Positions 1 through 10,984 of a stretch of DNA of 64,000 nucleotides are shown here, piece by piece. Position 1 is the first letter of the stretch, and every line of letters starts with the position of its first letter. The DNA is from Mixophyes australis. Its lineage: Eukaryota; Chordata; Amphibia; Anura; Limnodynastidae. Under the pieces are notes generated by a model. It saw only the letters and a list, made by a program, of their open reading frames with translations, was not told the origin of the DNA and ran no database searches. Position numbers and translations under genes: made by a program. The DNA lies in assembly GCA_036250195.1 (NCBI GenBank), contig JAVHZZ010000011.1, positions 59,586,919 to 59,650,918 on the forward strand, in the 5' to 3' direction.

Positions 1-2
1 AA

Positions 3-230
3 TTGGTCAAAAGTTTTAAGTGGAGTACCTCAACTTTCTGTGCTGGGGCTACTCCTTTTAATATATTTATTAATGACCTTGGTGATTGGTTAGAAAGTAA
101 AGTTTTCATTTTTGCAGATGACACTAAACTCATAAAATCAGAGCCAGATGTAACTTCTCTATCAAGGGACTTAAATAAACTGGAGGATTGGGCAGCCAAA
201 TGGAATTAGAAGTTTAACATAGATAAATGT
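3..230 (+). pseudogene. CR1-type LINE reverse transcriptase fragment
   Basis: This is a piece of a LINE reverse transcriptase that reads into the window from its left edge. The frame gives a degraded GVPQ...GPLLFNIFINDL block, then FIFADDTKLIK with the catalytic F-A-D-D, then a DLNKLEDWAAKW segment. These are RT motifs of the CR1/Jockey type. The GVPQGS block is damaged and the frame stops at 209, although recognisable sequence (KFNIDKC) continues for a few codons. The 3' end of the same LINE class lies at 7240-7745 on the same strand, so the two may once have belonged to one copy now split by later insertions. It is a dead fragment. Confidence 0.75.
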
Positions 231-1030
231 AACATATAGAAAATATGATAGGGGCGCACTGGTCCACATAAAACCTGTATAACCAGCAGCTAAGGATCTT
301 ACAGGCGATCCTAACCTGTTATTATTATAGGAAATTCAACAAGTTGATCCAGCGCTCATGTCATACAGAAGAGATATGGAATATGGGTTATTGTTATTAG
401 TGTTTATAATTGTGGAATATATGCATGTATGTATATATGATTGGAGATTGAATGTCTATAATCAAGGTTTATTTCCCATGTGCCTGATGGTTAAAAACAG
501 CTATTATAAAACATCATAGATTAATGGCAATACAACTCTAAAACATATAACATATAACAGAATAATAGGAACTTATTTCATAGGCTAACACACTAAAATT
601 CAGAGTCCGTGGTTATTGACATCCAATATTGCATAAAACAGTTCATCCAATAGGAGTTGGTGAATATCGATTAGATGTATTTAAGCAAAGTCCGTGGTAA
701 GTAGAAAAATCCTGTCCTGATACGATTGGAAAAATGGAAAAGCAGTTTCTATACTTGCGATGTGTTGTCCGGCTTCCTTGCGGTGACAGGTAAACAAAGA
801 GCAGAGCAACAAATTCTGACAGTTTGCGTGCCTTCCACCCTGGAACACATGCGTCATTGACGACTTCCTATTGTGAGTGCGGGCGTCCCAACTCGTTTCG
901 TCACATCCGGTGACTTTTTCAAGGGAAAGTATTGGTAATTGCAGTATGTCTGGGTCTTATAGTGCCACGTTCATGACGTAATACGGATGAATTGATATGT
1001 ACATGGACAAATCATATTGAACTGACTGAT
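231..1030. other. Unclassified interspersed sequence
   Basis: I see no coding potential here. The one recognisable item is a stem-loop motif at 888-925 (minus strand), of the same kind found near the 3' ends of the two Penelope-like elements in this window. Part of the stretch may therefore be PLE-derived, but I cannot show it. Confidence 0.35.
888..925 (-). other. Stem-loop motif with GAAACG core (PLE-associated type)
   Basis: On the minus strand this reads CCTTGAAAAA, then a perfect 5-bp stem (GTCAC / GTGAC) with loop CGGAT, then GAAACGAGTTGG. It is the best paired of four copies of the motif in the window; the others are at 31835-31870, 40695-40725 and 63260-63300. The layout resembles a hammerhead ribozyme core (CUGANGA, stem II, GAAA, NUH), but the conserved C3 and G8 positions are not matched. 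Activity is therefore an inference. Confidence 0.5.
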
Positions 1031-1352
1031 AAATTATTATTGTTATTATTATCGTTTATTTGTTAGGCGCCACAAGGTATCCGCAGCGCCGTACATGGTA
1101 CAAACAGTAGACTATACAGGGTAAAACAATACAGAACAATAAACACAAAGTACCAGAACTTCAGAAACTCCAGGCAGGCAAATACTGTAAAGACGGAGCG
1201 GAAGAACAGGTGTGGAGACAGGAGGGGAGAGGGGCCCTGCTCATACGAGCTTACATCCTAAGGGAGGGTAGACAAAATCAGGCACAAGAGGGAGCCAGTG
1301 AAGCAAAGGGGAGAGTAAAAAAGAGCCAGGGAGAAACAGAAGAGGTGAGAGG

Positions 1353-2828
1353 TTAAGTGGATGGTTGGTAGGCCTTAAGGAACAGGTGAGTTTTAAGTGC
1401 CCGCTTGAAGGAGCACAGATTGGGTGAGAGACGGATGGAGCGAGGGAGGTCGTTCCAGTGAAGGGGGGCAGCTCGGGAGAAGTCTTGTATTCTAGAGTGG
1501 GAAGAGGTAATCAGAGTGGAGGAGAGGCGGCGATCATTGGCTGAGCGCAAGGGAGCGGGCGGGAGTGTGAATGGAGAGGAGGTTAGAGATATAAGGGGCA
1601 GTAGACTGGGAGAGAGCCTTGTAAGTGGTGGTGAGGAGATTGAAAAGGATTCTGATGGGGAAGGGGAGCCAGTGTAAGGCAAGACAGAGAGGGGAGGCAG
1701 AGGAGGAGCGGCGTGAGAGGAAGATGAGTCTCGCAGCCGCATTAAGTATAGAGCGGAGGGGGGCGAGGTGGGAGCAGGGGAGGCCAGTAAGGAGGAGGTT
1801 GCAGTAGTCGAGGCGGGAGATGATGAGAGCATGGATGATAGTTTTGGTGGCATCTTGAGAGAGGAAAGGACGGATGCGGGCAATGTTATGGAGTTGGAAG
1901 CGACAGGCTTGGGCAAGGGATTGAATGTGGGGGCAAAAGAGAGAGAGGAGTCAAGAGTGACTCCTAGGCAGCGGAGTTGGGTGACAGAGGAGATAGTGGA
2001 GTTGTTAACAATTATAGAGAGGTCATGGTGGGAAGGGAGTCTGGGTGGGGGAAAGACAATAAGTTCAGTTTTGGAGATGTTAATTTTAAGAAAGCGTGAA
2101 GACATCCAGGAGGAGATGGCTGAGAGGCAGTCAGTTACACGAGAGAGGAGGGAGGAGGAAAGATCATTAGAAGAGATGTAGAGTTGAATATCATCAGCAT
2201 ATAGGTGATACTGAAGACCGAACGAAGAGATGAGAGCTCCAAGGGAGGAAGTATAGAGCGAAAAGAGTAAAGGGCCAAGAACAGATCCCTGAGGGACTCC
2301 AACAGGGAGAGGGGAGGGGGTGGAGGAAGAACCAGACGTGGATACAGAGAAGGAGCGGTTAGCAAGGTATGAGGTGAACCAGGCATGAACAGAGCCAGAG
2401 AGGCCGAGAGAGAGAAGAGTATGCAGCAGGAGGGGGTGGTCCACTTTGTCGAAGGCCGCGGAGAGGTCGAGGAGGATGAGTTTGGAGTAGTGACCATTGG
2501 ATTTGGCTGATAGGAGATCATTAGTAACTTTTGCCAGGGCTGTTTTGGTGGAGTGGAGGGGGCAGTAGCCGGATTGGAGAGGGTCAAGGAAGGAGTTGTC
2601 AGAGAGGTTTCTGGTGAGGCGGCTGCAGACAATCCGCTCAAGTAATTGGGAGGCATAAGGGAGAAGAGAGATAGGGCGGTAGTTAGCAAGAGAGGTGGGG
2701 TCAAGATTGGGTTTCTTGAGGATAGGGAGATAAGAGCATGTTTGAATGAGGATGGGACAACGCCTGAGGAGAGTGATAGGTTGAAGAGGTGAGCGAGGTA
2801 AGAGCAGGCAGTAGGAGAGAGAGAGCAA
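1353..2828 (-). pseudogene. L2 LINE reverse transcriptase domain
   Basis: This 491-codon frame holds the RT of the L2 element. Visible motifs in order are [21 protein letters not shown] (fingers), [13 protein letters not shown] (motif A with catalytic Asp), [15 protein letters not shown] (motif B) and [11 protein letters not shown] (motif C, Y-A-D-D). The C-terminal part has drifted into serine- and proline-rich sequence, though the block [18 protein letters not shown] near the end is normal for L2. The frame ends at a natural stop near the LINE 3' UTR. The first codons, before the ILKKP block, are out of phase with the upstream coding sequence, which continues in another frame from about 2735. 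The RT would no longer be made as part of a full ORF2. Confidence 0.85.
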
Positions 2829-3275
2829 AGGAGGTAGGAGGGGATGGGATCAAGAGGACAGGTAGAGGGTGGAGAGGAAAGAATAAGGGAGCGAACTTCT
2901 TCACCTGAAATGGGGATGAAGGATGACCACAGCTGGTTAATGGCGGGAGGTGACGTGGTGAGGGGGGCGGGAGAGCATTGGGAGGTGGAGATGTACCGTC
3001 TGATGGCTTCAATTTTGGAAGAGAAAAAGGAGGCAAAGTCAGAAGCAGAGAGGGAGGGTGGAACAGAGGGAGGGGGGGTAGAGGAGTGAGTTGAATGTGG
3101 CAAAGAGGCGGCAGGGATTAGAGGACTGAGAAGAGATAAGGGACTTAAAGAAGGATTGTTTAGCGAGGGACAGGGCAGAGCAGAAAGAGGAGAGGATGAA
3201 TTTGAAGTGAAGGAAGTCAGCCAGGGAGCGAGATTTCCTCCAGAGGCGTTCAGCTGTGTGAGAGCACTTTTGGAG
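2735..3275 (-). pseudogene. L2 LINE ORF2 connector region, frameshifted
   Basis: This segment links endonuclease and reverse transcriptase in L2 ORF2. The block from ERLWRKSRSLADFLHFKF to NPCRLFATFNSLLYPP is characteristic of the family. A frameshift near 3080 moves the coding sequence into the frame holding FFSSKIEAIRR and the [10 protein letters not shown] region, and another near 2735 leads into the RT frame. The upper end is cut by the solo LTR at 3281. Confidence 0.75.
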
Positions 3276-3499
3276 GGAGCTGTCACGGGCACTAGGAGTC
3301 TTTACCCAGGTATCACCAGCTGATGGACTTACCAGAGCAGTATAGTTGGTAATATGATACTCTGGTAGCGGGGTGATCACGGAACAGGAGACAGCAGATG
3401 GTAAGAGAATGCTCGAGGAAAGTCTATGACTAGCAGCACTGGTAATAGGTAAATAACTGTACACGAGGAACTGGATGGACAAGGGAACTTGAGGGTAGT

Positions 3500-3762
3500 C
3501 AGTGGTCTGCGGATAGCAAGTTGTACCACTGCTATAGTGAGGAGGAATGTCCAGGAGTAACAAGGAGGTGATGAGAGTCAGCGGTCTGCTTATAGCAAGT
3601 TGTACCGCTGTCTGGGTGAAGGAATGGAATCCAGGTGAAGGTATCCGGGGAGTCAGTGGTCTGCGTTAGCAAGTTGTACCACTGCTATGTGGAGGATACT
3701 GGGAACTGGTGACACAGGAAACAGGGAACAGTGGTCTGCCTCTAGCAAGTTGTACCACTGAA
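3500..3762. repeat. Four spaced hairpin repeats inside the solo LTR
   Basis: Four copies of CAGTGGTCTGC, a short spacer, then GCAAGTTGTACCACTG begin at about 3500, 3579, 3654 and 3729, a spacing of 75-79 bp. Each copy can fold on itself because AGTGGT pairs with ACCACT. One copy carries the compensated pair CAGCGGT / ACCGCTG, which suggests that the fold itself has been kept. Confidence 0.75.
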
Positions 3763-4390
3763 ATATATATGTGAGGAGGAGCACGAGGAGATAAATGCAA
3801 TGCAGAGTATACACGGGCACACTGAACTTGATCTCATGATGATATGCACAGAAAGATAATAACTGAACAGCACTGCACAAATATACACAGTCACAAGAAC
3901 TATCCAGGCTAAAAGGAATCACAGTCAATGATAGCAATAGTCTCAGTGGATAGGAAACTCCGGAGGAGAGCAACTCAGTCCAGCTAGATATGCAATACAC
4001 CAGCACAGTCAATGAGAAGTATGCATACCGTGGTTCAGGAGAGCAGGCTGTCAGTGAGAGGTGCAGGGATACCTGAACGGCTGGAGGCCGGCAGGATGAG
4101 AAGTCCCAGGAGGGTGGAAGCGGTAACCAAGTAGGTGCAGCGCACGGTAGGTAGACCAGCAAGGATGTAAACAATACTCAGGAAGCAGTAGTATATAGAA
4201 CTGGACACCTGGAGAACACGAGAGAGTTGAGGCGGTCTAGCTGAGATGAAAGCAGCGGTGCGTTGACCCGATGCAGACAGGCGAGTTGACACAAGTGGGA
4301 ACACTGTAGAAGCACGGGAACCGCGGCTCGGCTGGCGGCAGACACGATGAGTACTGGAGAGTTGCGATGAGCAGGACTCTGAAGAAACAC

Positions 4391-4680
4391 GGAGGCAGCG
4401 GATAGGAATCAGCTGGTGCAGTCACGATGAAACACGGGAGAGTTGAAGTGAGCAGGATACTGTAGAAGCACGGAGGCAGCGGATAGGAATCAGCTGGTGC
4501 ATTCACGATGAAACACGGGAGAGTTGAGGTGAGCAGGATACTGTAGAAGCACGGAGGCAGTGGATAGGAATCAGCTGGTGCAGTCACGATGAAACACGGG
4601 AGAGTTGAAGTGAGCAGGATACTGTAGAAGCACGGAGGCAGCGGATAGGAATCAGCTGGTGCAGTCACGATGAACACAGG
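4391..4680. repeat. 81-bp tandem repeat, about 3.5 copies, inside the solo LTR
   Basis: Units start at 4391, 4472, 4553 and 4634 with GGAGGCAGCGGATAGG. They differ at only a few positions. Because 81 is a multiple of three, the minus strand gives a repetitive open frame. I read this as a by-product of the period, not as a gene. Confidence 0.88.
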
Positions 4681-4982
4681 AGGATATTGAAGTGGTCTGG
4701 AAACCACAAACGAACAACAGGAATCAGCAGGAGCTGAATACACAAGGAAACACAGGAACACCTTCAGAGGCTCATGGGGAATGAGACTCCAAGATCAGGC
4801 GACGAGGTATAGACAACAGGTGCTTTAAATAGGGAGTGTTGCCTGATCAGCCAATTAACTAAAAGGAACAGATACTGAAGGTTTTGAAAGGGCTGCACAT
4901 GCGCAGACCCTCAGGATGGTGGACGGCCACGGTTCCTAAACACACGAGAAGTAGCACTCACAGTCCGGTGAGTGACAGGAGC

Positions 4983-6197
4983 GGGTGAGTTTGAAGTGCC
5001 AGGGTTGGGGAATAAGGCGACGACGGCGGATAGAAGAGGCCGGGGCAACGGTGTCCAGGGCAGTAGCGAGAGATAGGATGTAGGGAGAGGACGGCTGATC
5101 AGGGCAGGCCAGAGAGAGAAGGGGTGATAGGAGAGTATCCAGAGAGGAGGAGAAGGAGATGGGGTCGATGGCGTCAAGGTTGCGCCTGATGAGGGTGGCT
5201 ATAGGCGGGGTGGGAGCAGGGGCGGAGGATAGAGTGAAGGAGAGGAGATGGTGGTCAGAGAGTGGGAAGGGAGAGTTGGAGAAGTCAGAGAGATCACAGA
5301 GGTGAGAGAAGACGAGGTCGAGGGAGTGACCAAGACAGTGGGTGGGGGAGGAGGTCCACTGAGTGAGGCCAAGGGAGGAGGAAAGAGTGAGAAGTTTGAT
5401 GGTGGCGGGGTCAGAACGGTTGTCAATAGGGATGTTAAAGTCACCCAGTATAATGGAGGGGGCAGGTCAGAGGAAAGATAGTGGGGGAGCCAGGCGGCGA
5501 AGTTGTCAAGAAAAAGAGAGGTAGGGCCAGGGGGACGGTAGATGACGGAGATGCGGAGGTGGATGGGGGATAAGAGCCAAATGGAGTGGACTTCAAAGGA
5601 GGAGAAGGAGAGGGAAGGTAAAGTGGGTATGACCCGAAAGGTGCAGTTAGGGGATAGGAGGAGGCACACTCCCCCACCTGGGCGCTCTTCTGGCCTGGTG
5701 GAGTGGGTGAAAGAGAGGCCGCCATAGGAGAGAGTGGCAGGGGAGGCAGTATCAGAAGAAGTGAGCTAGGTTTCGGTTAAGGCAAGAAAATTAAGAGAGT
5801 TAGAGATGAAGAGGTCATGAATGGAGAACAGTTTGTTACGGACAGACCTGGAGTTCCAGAGGGCACACGAAAAAGGGAGAGATGGAGAAGGGGAGATATG
5901 GATGAGATTGTCAGGGTTGACGGAGCGAGGGGGGGGTGAGAGATGGGACTGAGAGATTTGGGCCCTTGGTGGGGGCAGGGGGAGAGGATGGGTATAGGAA
6001 AGGAACGAGGCGGCATGATGAGAGGTAGGGGAGTAAGAGAATGGCCGGAGGAAGCGGAGGAGGTGAGAGGGAGGAGCACATCCGGGAGGGCGGTGGTAGG
6101 GAGCCGAGGTGGAACAGAGCAAATTAGAAGCAGGGACAAAGCAGTGTAACCAATGTAGACAATGTAAATGGAGAGCAGTGGCAAAGCAATAAAACAA
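4983..6197 (-). pseudogene. L2 LINE apurinic-type endonuclease domain
   Basis: This is the N-terminal endonuclease of L2 ORF2, which nicks target DNA. The frame 5766-6197 ends in SNSLNFLALTET and is then cut by an in-frame TAG. The adjoining minus-strand frame carries SYGGLSFTHSTR and the gene then continues at 5199-5669 with RISVIYRPPG, a typical endonuclease block. The domain runs in pieces toward 4983, where the solo LTR begins. At least one stop and one frameshift show that this copy is dead. Confidence 0.75.
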
Positions 6198-6240
6198 TGT
6201 AAAGTGGAGGAGAATGAAATCACGATCTAAGCAATGTAGA

Positions 6241-6475
6241 CAATGTACAGTGGGGAAAAATAAAATAAAGGTGGAGTAAATAAAATAAATAGATTAAATT
6301 AAACAGTTTGGTGGTATGGTGAAATGAATGAAATCACGATCTAAGCAATGAAGACCGTTTGCAGTGGGGAACAATAAAATAAAATAAGAGGTGGAATAAA
6401 TAAAATAAATAGGTTATAAATAAAATAAATAAATGAATAAAATAAATAGATAAATTAAATAAATGTATAGATGGT
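6241..6475. repeat. AT-rich AAATAAATAG-type simple repeat
   Basis: Imperfect AAATAAA and TAAATAGA tracts, with a duplicated block (GAAATCACGATCTAAGCAATG at about 6208 and 6328), fill the 5' region of the L2 element. I see nothing coding. Confidence 0.6.
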
Positions 6476-7140
6476 ATGGTGGAATGAAACACAAGAAAAG
6501 GCAGTGAGGGCTGCAGGTACCGGGAGAGTTCAGGAGAGTTCCAGGTATTCACAGGAGCAGTTCATGGGGACCAGCGTTCAGGAGCAGGAGGGTCCAGGCA
6601 AAACGGATCGGAGATCAGATGGACGAACAACCGGAGCAGTGGGGATGCCTCAGGAGTTGGAGTAGCTGAAGTCCATGGCAGAGCAGCAGGAGGTCGTGGG
6701 AGACAGCTCAGGAGGGGAGCCGCAGGCCTTGAGAAGAACAGCAGCGTCGGGACTGGAGGGGCGGGAAGAGGCGAAGTTACAGTCCAGGGCGTGGGTGGAG
6801 GATAGCTCCAGTGGAGGGCACGGAGAGTAACGGAGGGTCAGCGGAAGCGAGGAGGATGGGGGAATCAACGAAGGCAGCCGGGAGAGGCCACAGTGTGGGT
6901 CCGTCCGGAGCAAAGTGCAGTCATCTGCACTAATGACTGAATAAAATTCTGAAGTCCTTCTTTTATATTATATGACGTGCCTTCCATTATAATATTCTGT
7001 AAATATATGTACAAATGACTTGTATAGAAAATGCAATATATCTGCACCTAATGTGGACAGGACATTTTTGGTTATGTATTTTTAAGTTTATTCAGTCATG
7101 TATCAGCCAGTTCAACATGATTTGTTCATGTACAGAGGAG

Positions 7141-8070
7141 ATATTGAGTTGAGTGTATCTTCAAATTGCAGTCCATTACATCTGGAGAGGTGGAATGGGA
7201 GCAGGAAATTGTAGGTTTACCATAGTAAGGTGGTACAGAGGAGATATTGAGTTGAGTGTATCATAGATTACTATGTACAAATACATTAAGGGTCAATACA
7301 GAGAACTTTCATGGGGACTTTTTACCCCGAGGATTATACACAGGACACGCGGTCACCCCTTAAGGTTAGAGGAGAGGAAATTTCACAACCAGCAAAGGAA
7401 GGGGTTCTTTACTGTAAGGGCAGTCAAGATATGGAATTCACTGCCAGCGAAGGTTGTGGTGAAAGATTCAATAGATATGTTTAAGAAAGGGTTAGACAAA
7501 TTTTTAGGAGAAAAGTGTATCCAGGGATACGACCAATAATTAAAACAAAGGAGAATAGGGGCTATAGGGAAATAATAGGACTGCAATATTGGGTCTGGAG
7601 GGATTTTCCGGATTGAAACAGATTGGCGGTTGCTTAATCTGGATCAATTTCAAATATAAGTGAGGGACCGGAGGAGATTCAAAATATGTTAAACTTGATG
7701 GTCTGGTGTCTTTTTTCAACCTCATCAACTATGTTACTATGTATGTTACATTATTCAGTACGTAGTAAATGTAAAACTGTGTGGCACAAGAGACACACAT
7801 AATCCATTATGTAGTAAGTGTAAAAGTGCTGAAAAAGGTGGTGCAACAACTAGAGGAGGGCAAGCCATTACCCACCCAGGAGTTGGAGAAACCACCAGAA
7901 CTCCCATTTCTATTTTCTCCTGCATTTAAGTATAATTAGGCTACATCCTCAGCAGATGTACAACACTTTCATGTGTACCACCTTACTATGCTAAACTTAC
8001 AATTTCCTGCTCCCCTTCCACCTCTCCAGATCTAAGGGACTGTAATTTGAAGATACACTCAACTCAATAT
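7141..8070. repeat. 97-bp inverted repeat flanking a LINE 3' end
   Basis: The arms are 7141-7237 and 7974-8070, both 97 bp and matching at most positions when one is reverse-complemented (ATATTGAGTTGAGTGTATCTTC ... GGTGGTACA). They enclose 736 bp that includes the CR1-type 3' end at 7240-7745. A short extra copy of the arm's beginning (GAGGAGATATTGAGTTGAGTGTATC) lies at about 7238-7262. The structure could be a foldback DNA transposon that received the LINE, or an inverted duplication. No clear target duplication was found. Confidence 0.65.
7240..7745 (+). pseudogene. CR1-type LINE 3' end
   Basis: The 88-codon frame at 7273-7539 contains a RGHPLRLEERKF block and VRAVKIWNSLPAKVV, the conserved C-terminal segment of CR1/Rex-type LINE proteins. 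It is followed by a 3' UTR ending GATGGTCTGGTGTCTTTTTTCAACC, then TATGTTACTATGTATG repeats, the usual 3' terminus of these LINEs. The element is 5' truncated, as is normal for LINE insertions. It is on the same strand as the RT scrap at 3-230. Confidence 0.8.
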
Positions 8071-10324
8071 AGATGCAGTTTGATACCAATGCACAGTATG
8101 GAAATTGGTATTTTAGCACTCAACGAATGGACTTAAGCCCAACTCTATATGCGGCTCTAAGGGCAATATTCTATAAAGGAAATTAATGGAACTTTCACCA
8201 TAAGTTGTCTTTAGGATTGTCCTTCCTTGTACACCATGTTCAACAGAATTATTCTGCCAGTTTTTAAATCACTTCCACCGCTTTATAAGTGAGCTTGGTT
8301 TAGTTAACAGCACAATAAAATGTCACTTTTGTAGAATTTACATTTTTATTTATAACTGAATCAGCAGCTTCTTAAGAAAGCATATATGAAACAACTTTCT
8401 TAAGGAAAAGAAAGGACATATTTACAACCTAAGCAAATTTTTTTTAATATCCTATAATGTAAAAATGTATAGTCGTTCCATGAAAATACATTATTAAGAA
8501 CATTTTCAGATTCCTCCACTTTTATAGAATATCCCCTTGCGATTTATCAAATCTGAGAACAAGCAATAATTATTTCTGGACAGAAATCCACTGAAGATGA
8601 GATAATACTGAGAGCAATACCCTTGGGGACATGAAAATACTCTCCAGTTAACCTTATCACACTGCCTAAAAGATAGTAGTTACTTAAAAACTCTTAATTA
8701 GAAAGTGTCTTAAGGTTTACATGATTCTTTGTTTTATTGTTAATAGCTGTATTTTCCAGTAAATTGAATAATCAACCACACAGATATAAAAACTTGAGAG
8801 AAAATTAGTTAAAACAATTTTAGACATTTAAATGAGTTGACTCATTTCATTTATTAATTTGTACAGGCCCTCCTCAACTTTTACTAAATACATTACTTTT
8901 TACTTTATAAGAATCTTCTGTGATTTTCAGCTATGTATTTATATAAGCAGGCCAAGTTGTTTATTTTTGTTGCCTTGAGATTTAACACAGCTCTGCTGTG
9001 TTCTCAGCATTGGGTAAAATAGCTTCATGTAATATCGTAGAGCAAATAAATTAAAGAATTCTGTTTTAAAATATAAGGACGTGGTTAAAAACTACCACCT
9101 ATACAGAATAAGCAATGCATTGAGTCAAAGCTGAACAAGCTAGCCAATTAATTAGTCATCTGAATGAATTGCTAATGATTATCTTCATATTAAATAAAAT
9201 GTAAACACAATGTATCTATAATGCTAAAATTAGTTTATAATTGAAGAATATTTGTAATATATGGCACAACTCCACCTTTTATTGAATATGTATTGTCAGT
9301 CATATCAGGTTTCTTATTATGTAGACTATATATTATACATGTTACACCAGGAAAAATTATTTTAGTTCAATTAAAGATGCATTACCTCCTAGGGTGGGAG
9401 CAAAGCATTTTAGTCCCACTGCTCCCCAGAACCTGGGAAAAAATGGATGGACAGATCAGCCCGCCTTAGTTAGTCTCAAAGACTCTGCTGAAAAACGAAG
9501 CTATATGATGTTGTGGACGGGAGGACTAGTAAGATACTGCAATCATATACATTGTGTCTTCACATTGTTCCTTTCATTCTCAGTCCTGTTCAGCAGCCAT
9601 TATAAAGCGGTGGACAAAAATGGTTACCACTTTAGGGGGTGGAACAACTTTGATTGAATTTTTATTTTTTGGGACTGGGACTCTTATGGTAGCAATCACA
9701 TAAATCTATGTATCTATCTATCTGCAAAAAGACATATAACAGAGGGATGGAATTAGCCTGAGGTGATATAAACGCTGTGGGGGCATGTAGATGAAAAAGT
9801 TTAGAGTTAAATTATAGGGGTGGTAGTGAAAAGTGAGTCAACCATTTGAAAGGACCTATGACTTAGCTTTCAGAGAGGCTTATAATATATAGGAAGAGGT
9901 TTCAACTTCCTCTTACCGTCTGGGGAGTTTAGAGTGAATATATCCTGCTCTGCTGTCCTGGTGAGTATTACTGTATAATCCTGTGTTATACTGTTATAGT
10001 GTATTGCTATTATATGTGTTTTCTGTGCAATTTGCCTTTCTCATTCTATTTTCTCCCTCCTTTCGCTTTTATTGTCCTCTGTTTTTTCCTTTCTCTTTTG
10101 GCGTATTCCTTTGCCTTCTTTTCTCTGTTTACTTTTCCCCTTTCTTGTTCCCCGCTTTCTAATTCCTCTCCCTCCCATCTCCTTTTCAGTATGCTTAGGG
10201 CCAAGCTTGTCCATGTCCCTCCCTACCGCCTGGTAGAGGCTGCCCTCACACCTGTTTCCCTTTCCAAGCGGCGAGCCCAGGTCCAGGACTTGCCGCAGGG
10301 TGTCCCCCCCTCTGGGAGTGCACC
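8071..10324. other. No gene or clear repeat recognised
   Basis: This is AT-rich sequence with short random open frames only. A pyrimidine-rich tract at about 10020-10190 precedes the LTR-like region. A short GTATCTATCTATCTG tetranucleotide run occurs near 9710. I see no transposon ends or conserved protein. Confidence 0.4.
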
Positions 10325-10883
10325 GAGGCGATAAAAGTGACTGCGCATGCGCGGTGGGGGCGCGAATGCACAGGCGCACGCGCCTTTGGTTGCATACTCA
10401 GGGTCCGGCGGCCATCTTGGAATCAGGCGCTCCCGGAGCTGAGTGTCAGAGCAACACTTACCTGTTCTTAGCTCCTGTTCTTCATGGATTCCTGTGTCTT
10501 CCAATCTCCTGTGACTGCCTGTGTTTTGACCCTGCCTGTTTCTACTATCCTGGCTCTCCAACCCCTGTGTACTGACCCGGCTAGCTGACTACCCTTCTAC
10601 TCTTGTGACCCGTGTACCGACCCCAGCCTGATTGACTCCGAGTTGCCTCCTGATTCTGCCTGCCTCCATTCCTGTGTACCAAACCGGCCTGATTGACTCT
10701 GCATCCTCCGCTCCTACTCCGCTGCACTACATCTTGGGGTGAACCTGAGGACCGTGACCTGCGACTTCTGGCTGCAAAGCCTTGCGACCGTTCTTGGTGA
10801 ACACCGGGGAGATTGTTAGACTCCGCATCTCAGGTAAGCCAGCGTTAATCAAGATTAGTAGTAATAATCCAGTATCTGTTACA
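10325..10883 (+). mobile_element. Gypsy-type LTR fragment
   Basis: The composition and motifs match the other Gypsy LTRs in this window: a TATA-like GATAAAAG at about 10331, a pyrimidine-rich R/U5 region with repeated TGACCCGGCT and GACTCTGC phrases, and a GGTGAACACCGGGGAGATTGTTAGACTCCGC block that aligns with the 11888 LTR (GGTGAAAACCAGGGGCGTGTTAGACTCC). It appears to end CTGTTACA at 10883. The 5' boundary and target duplication were not found, so the extent is uncertain. Confidence 0.55.
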
Positions 10884-10984
10884 GTAAGACGGAGCAGCAG
10901 CGCATCCTTGCTTTTGTGTGGCATTGTTGTCAGGCTGGTAGGTCTAAGGCATATATGGTGTCGGCTTTGTCTGGTATTTCCTTT

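Larger units (their letters stand above)
3281..4977 (-). mobile_element. Solo LTR (1697 bp) with GGAGC target duplication
   Basis: The element starts TGTCACGGGC and ends GGTGAGTGACA, so it has TG...CA ends within short inverted TGTCAC/GTGACA termini. It is flanked by the identical 5-bp repeat GGAGC (3276-3280 and 4978-4982), the signature of an LTR retrotransposon integrase. No internal coding region is present, so it is a solo LTR left by LTR-LTR recombination. A TATA-like CTATTTAAA on the minus strand near 4828 gives the orientation. It is unusually long because it holds two internal tandem arrays, at about 3500-3762 and 4391-4680. Confidence 0.88.
1031..6920 (-). mobile_element. L2-family LINE, nearly full length, dead
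   Basis: This non-LTR retrotransposon lies on the minus strand. Its 3' end is at 1031, marked by a TTATTATT-type tail and the typical frog L2 3' sequence (GGCGCC, GCAGCGCCGTAC). Going upstream come the reverse transcriptase, a connector region and the endonuclease, up to about 6200, then an A/T-rich 5' region to about 6900. The reading frame has several frameshifts, and an in-frame TAG falls at about 5767-5769, just after the endonuclease block LALTET, where tryptophan is usual. A 1697-bp solo LTR sits between the endonuclease and connector regions. The 5' boundary is approximate. Confidence 0.8.

Noticed and set aside
1625..2181. Plus-strand open frames in 1625-2181 and 5248-5727
   Set aside because: They are antisense shadows of the minus-strand L2 LINE coding sequence.
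4237..4761. 174-codon repetitive open frame
   Set aside because: It follows from an 81-bp tandem period (a multiple of three) inside a solo LTR.
9394..9657. 87-codon plus-strand frame
   Set aside because: No recognisable domain, no supporting context, and ordinary length for chance in this composition.
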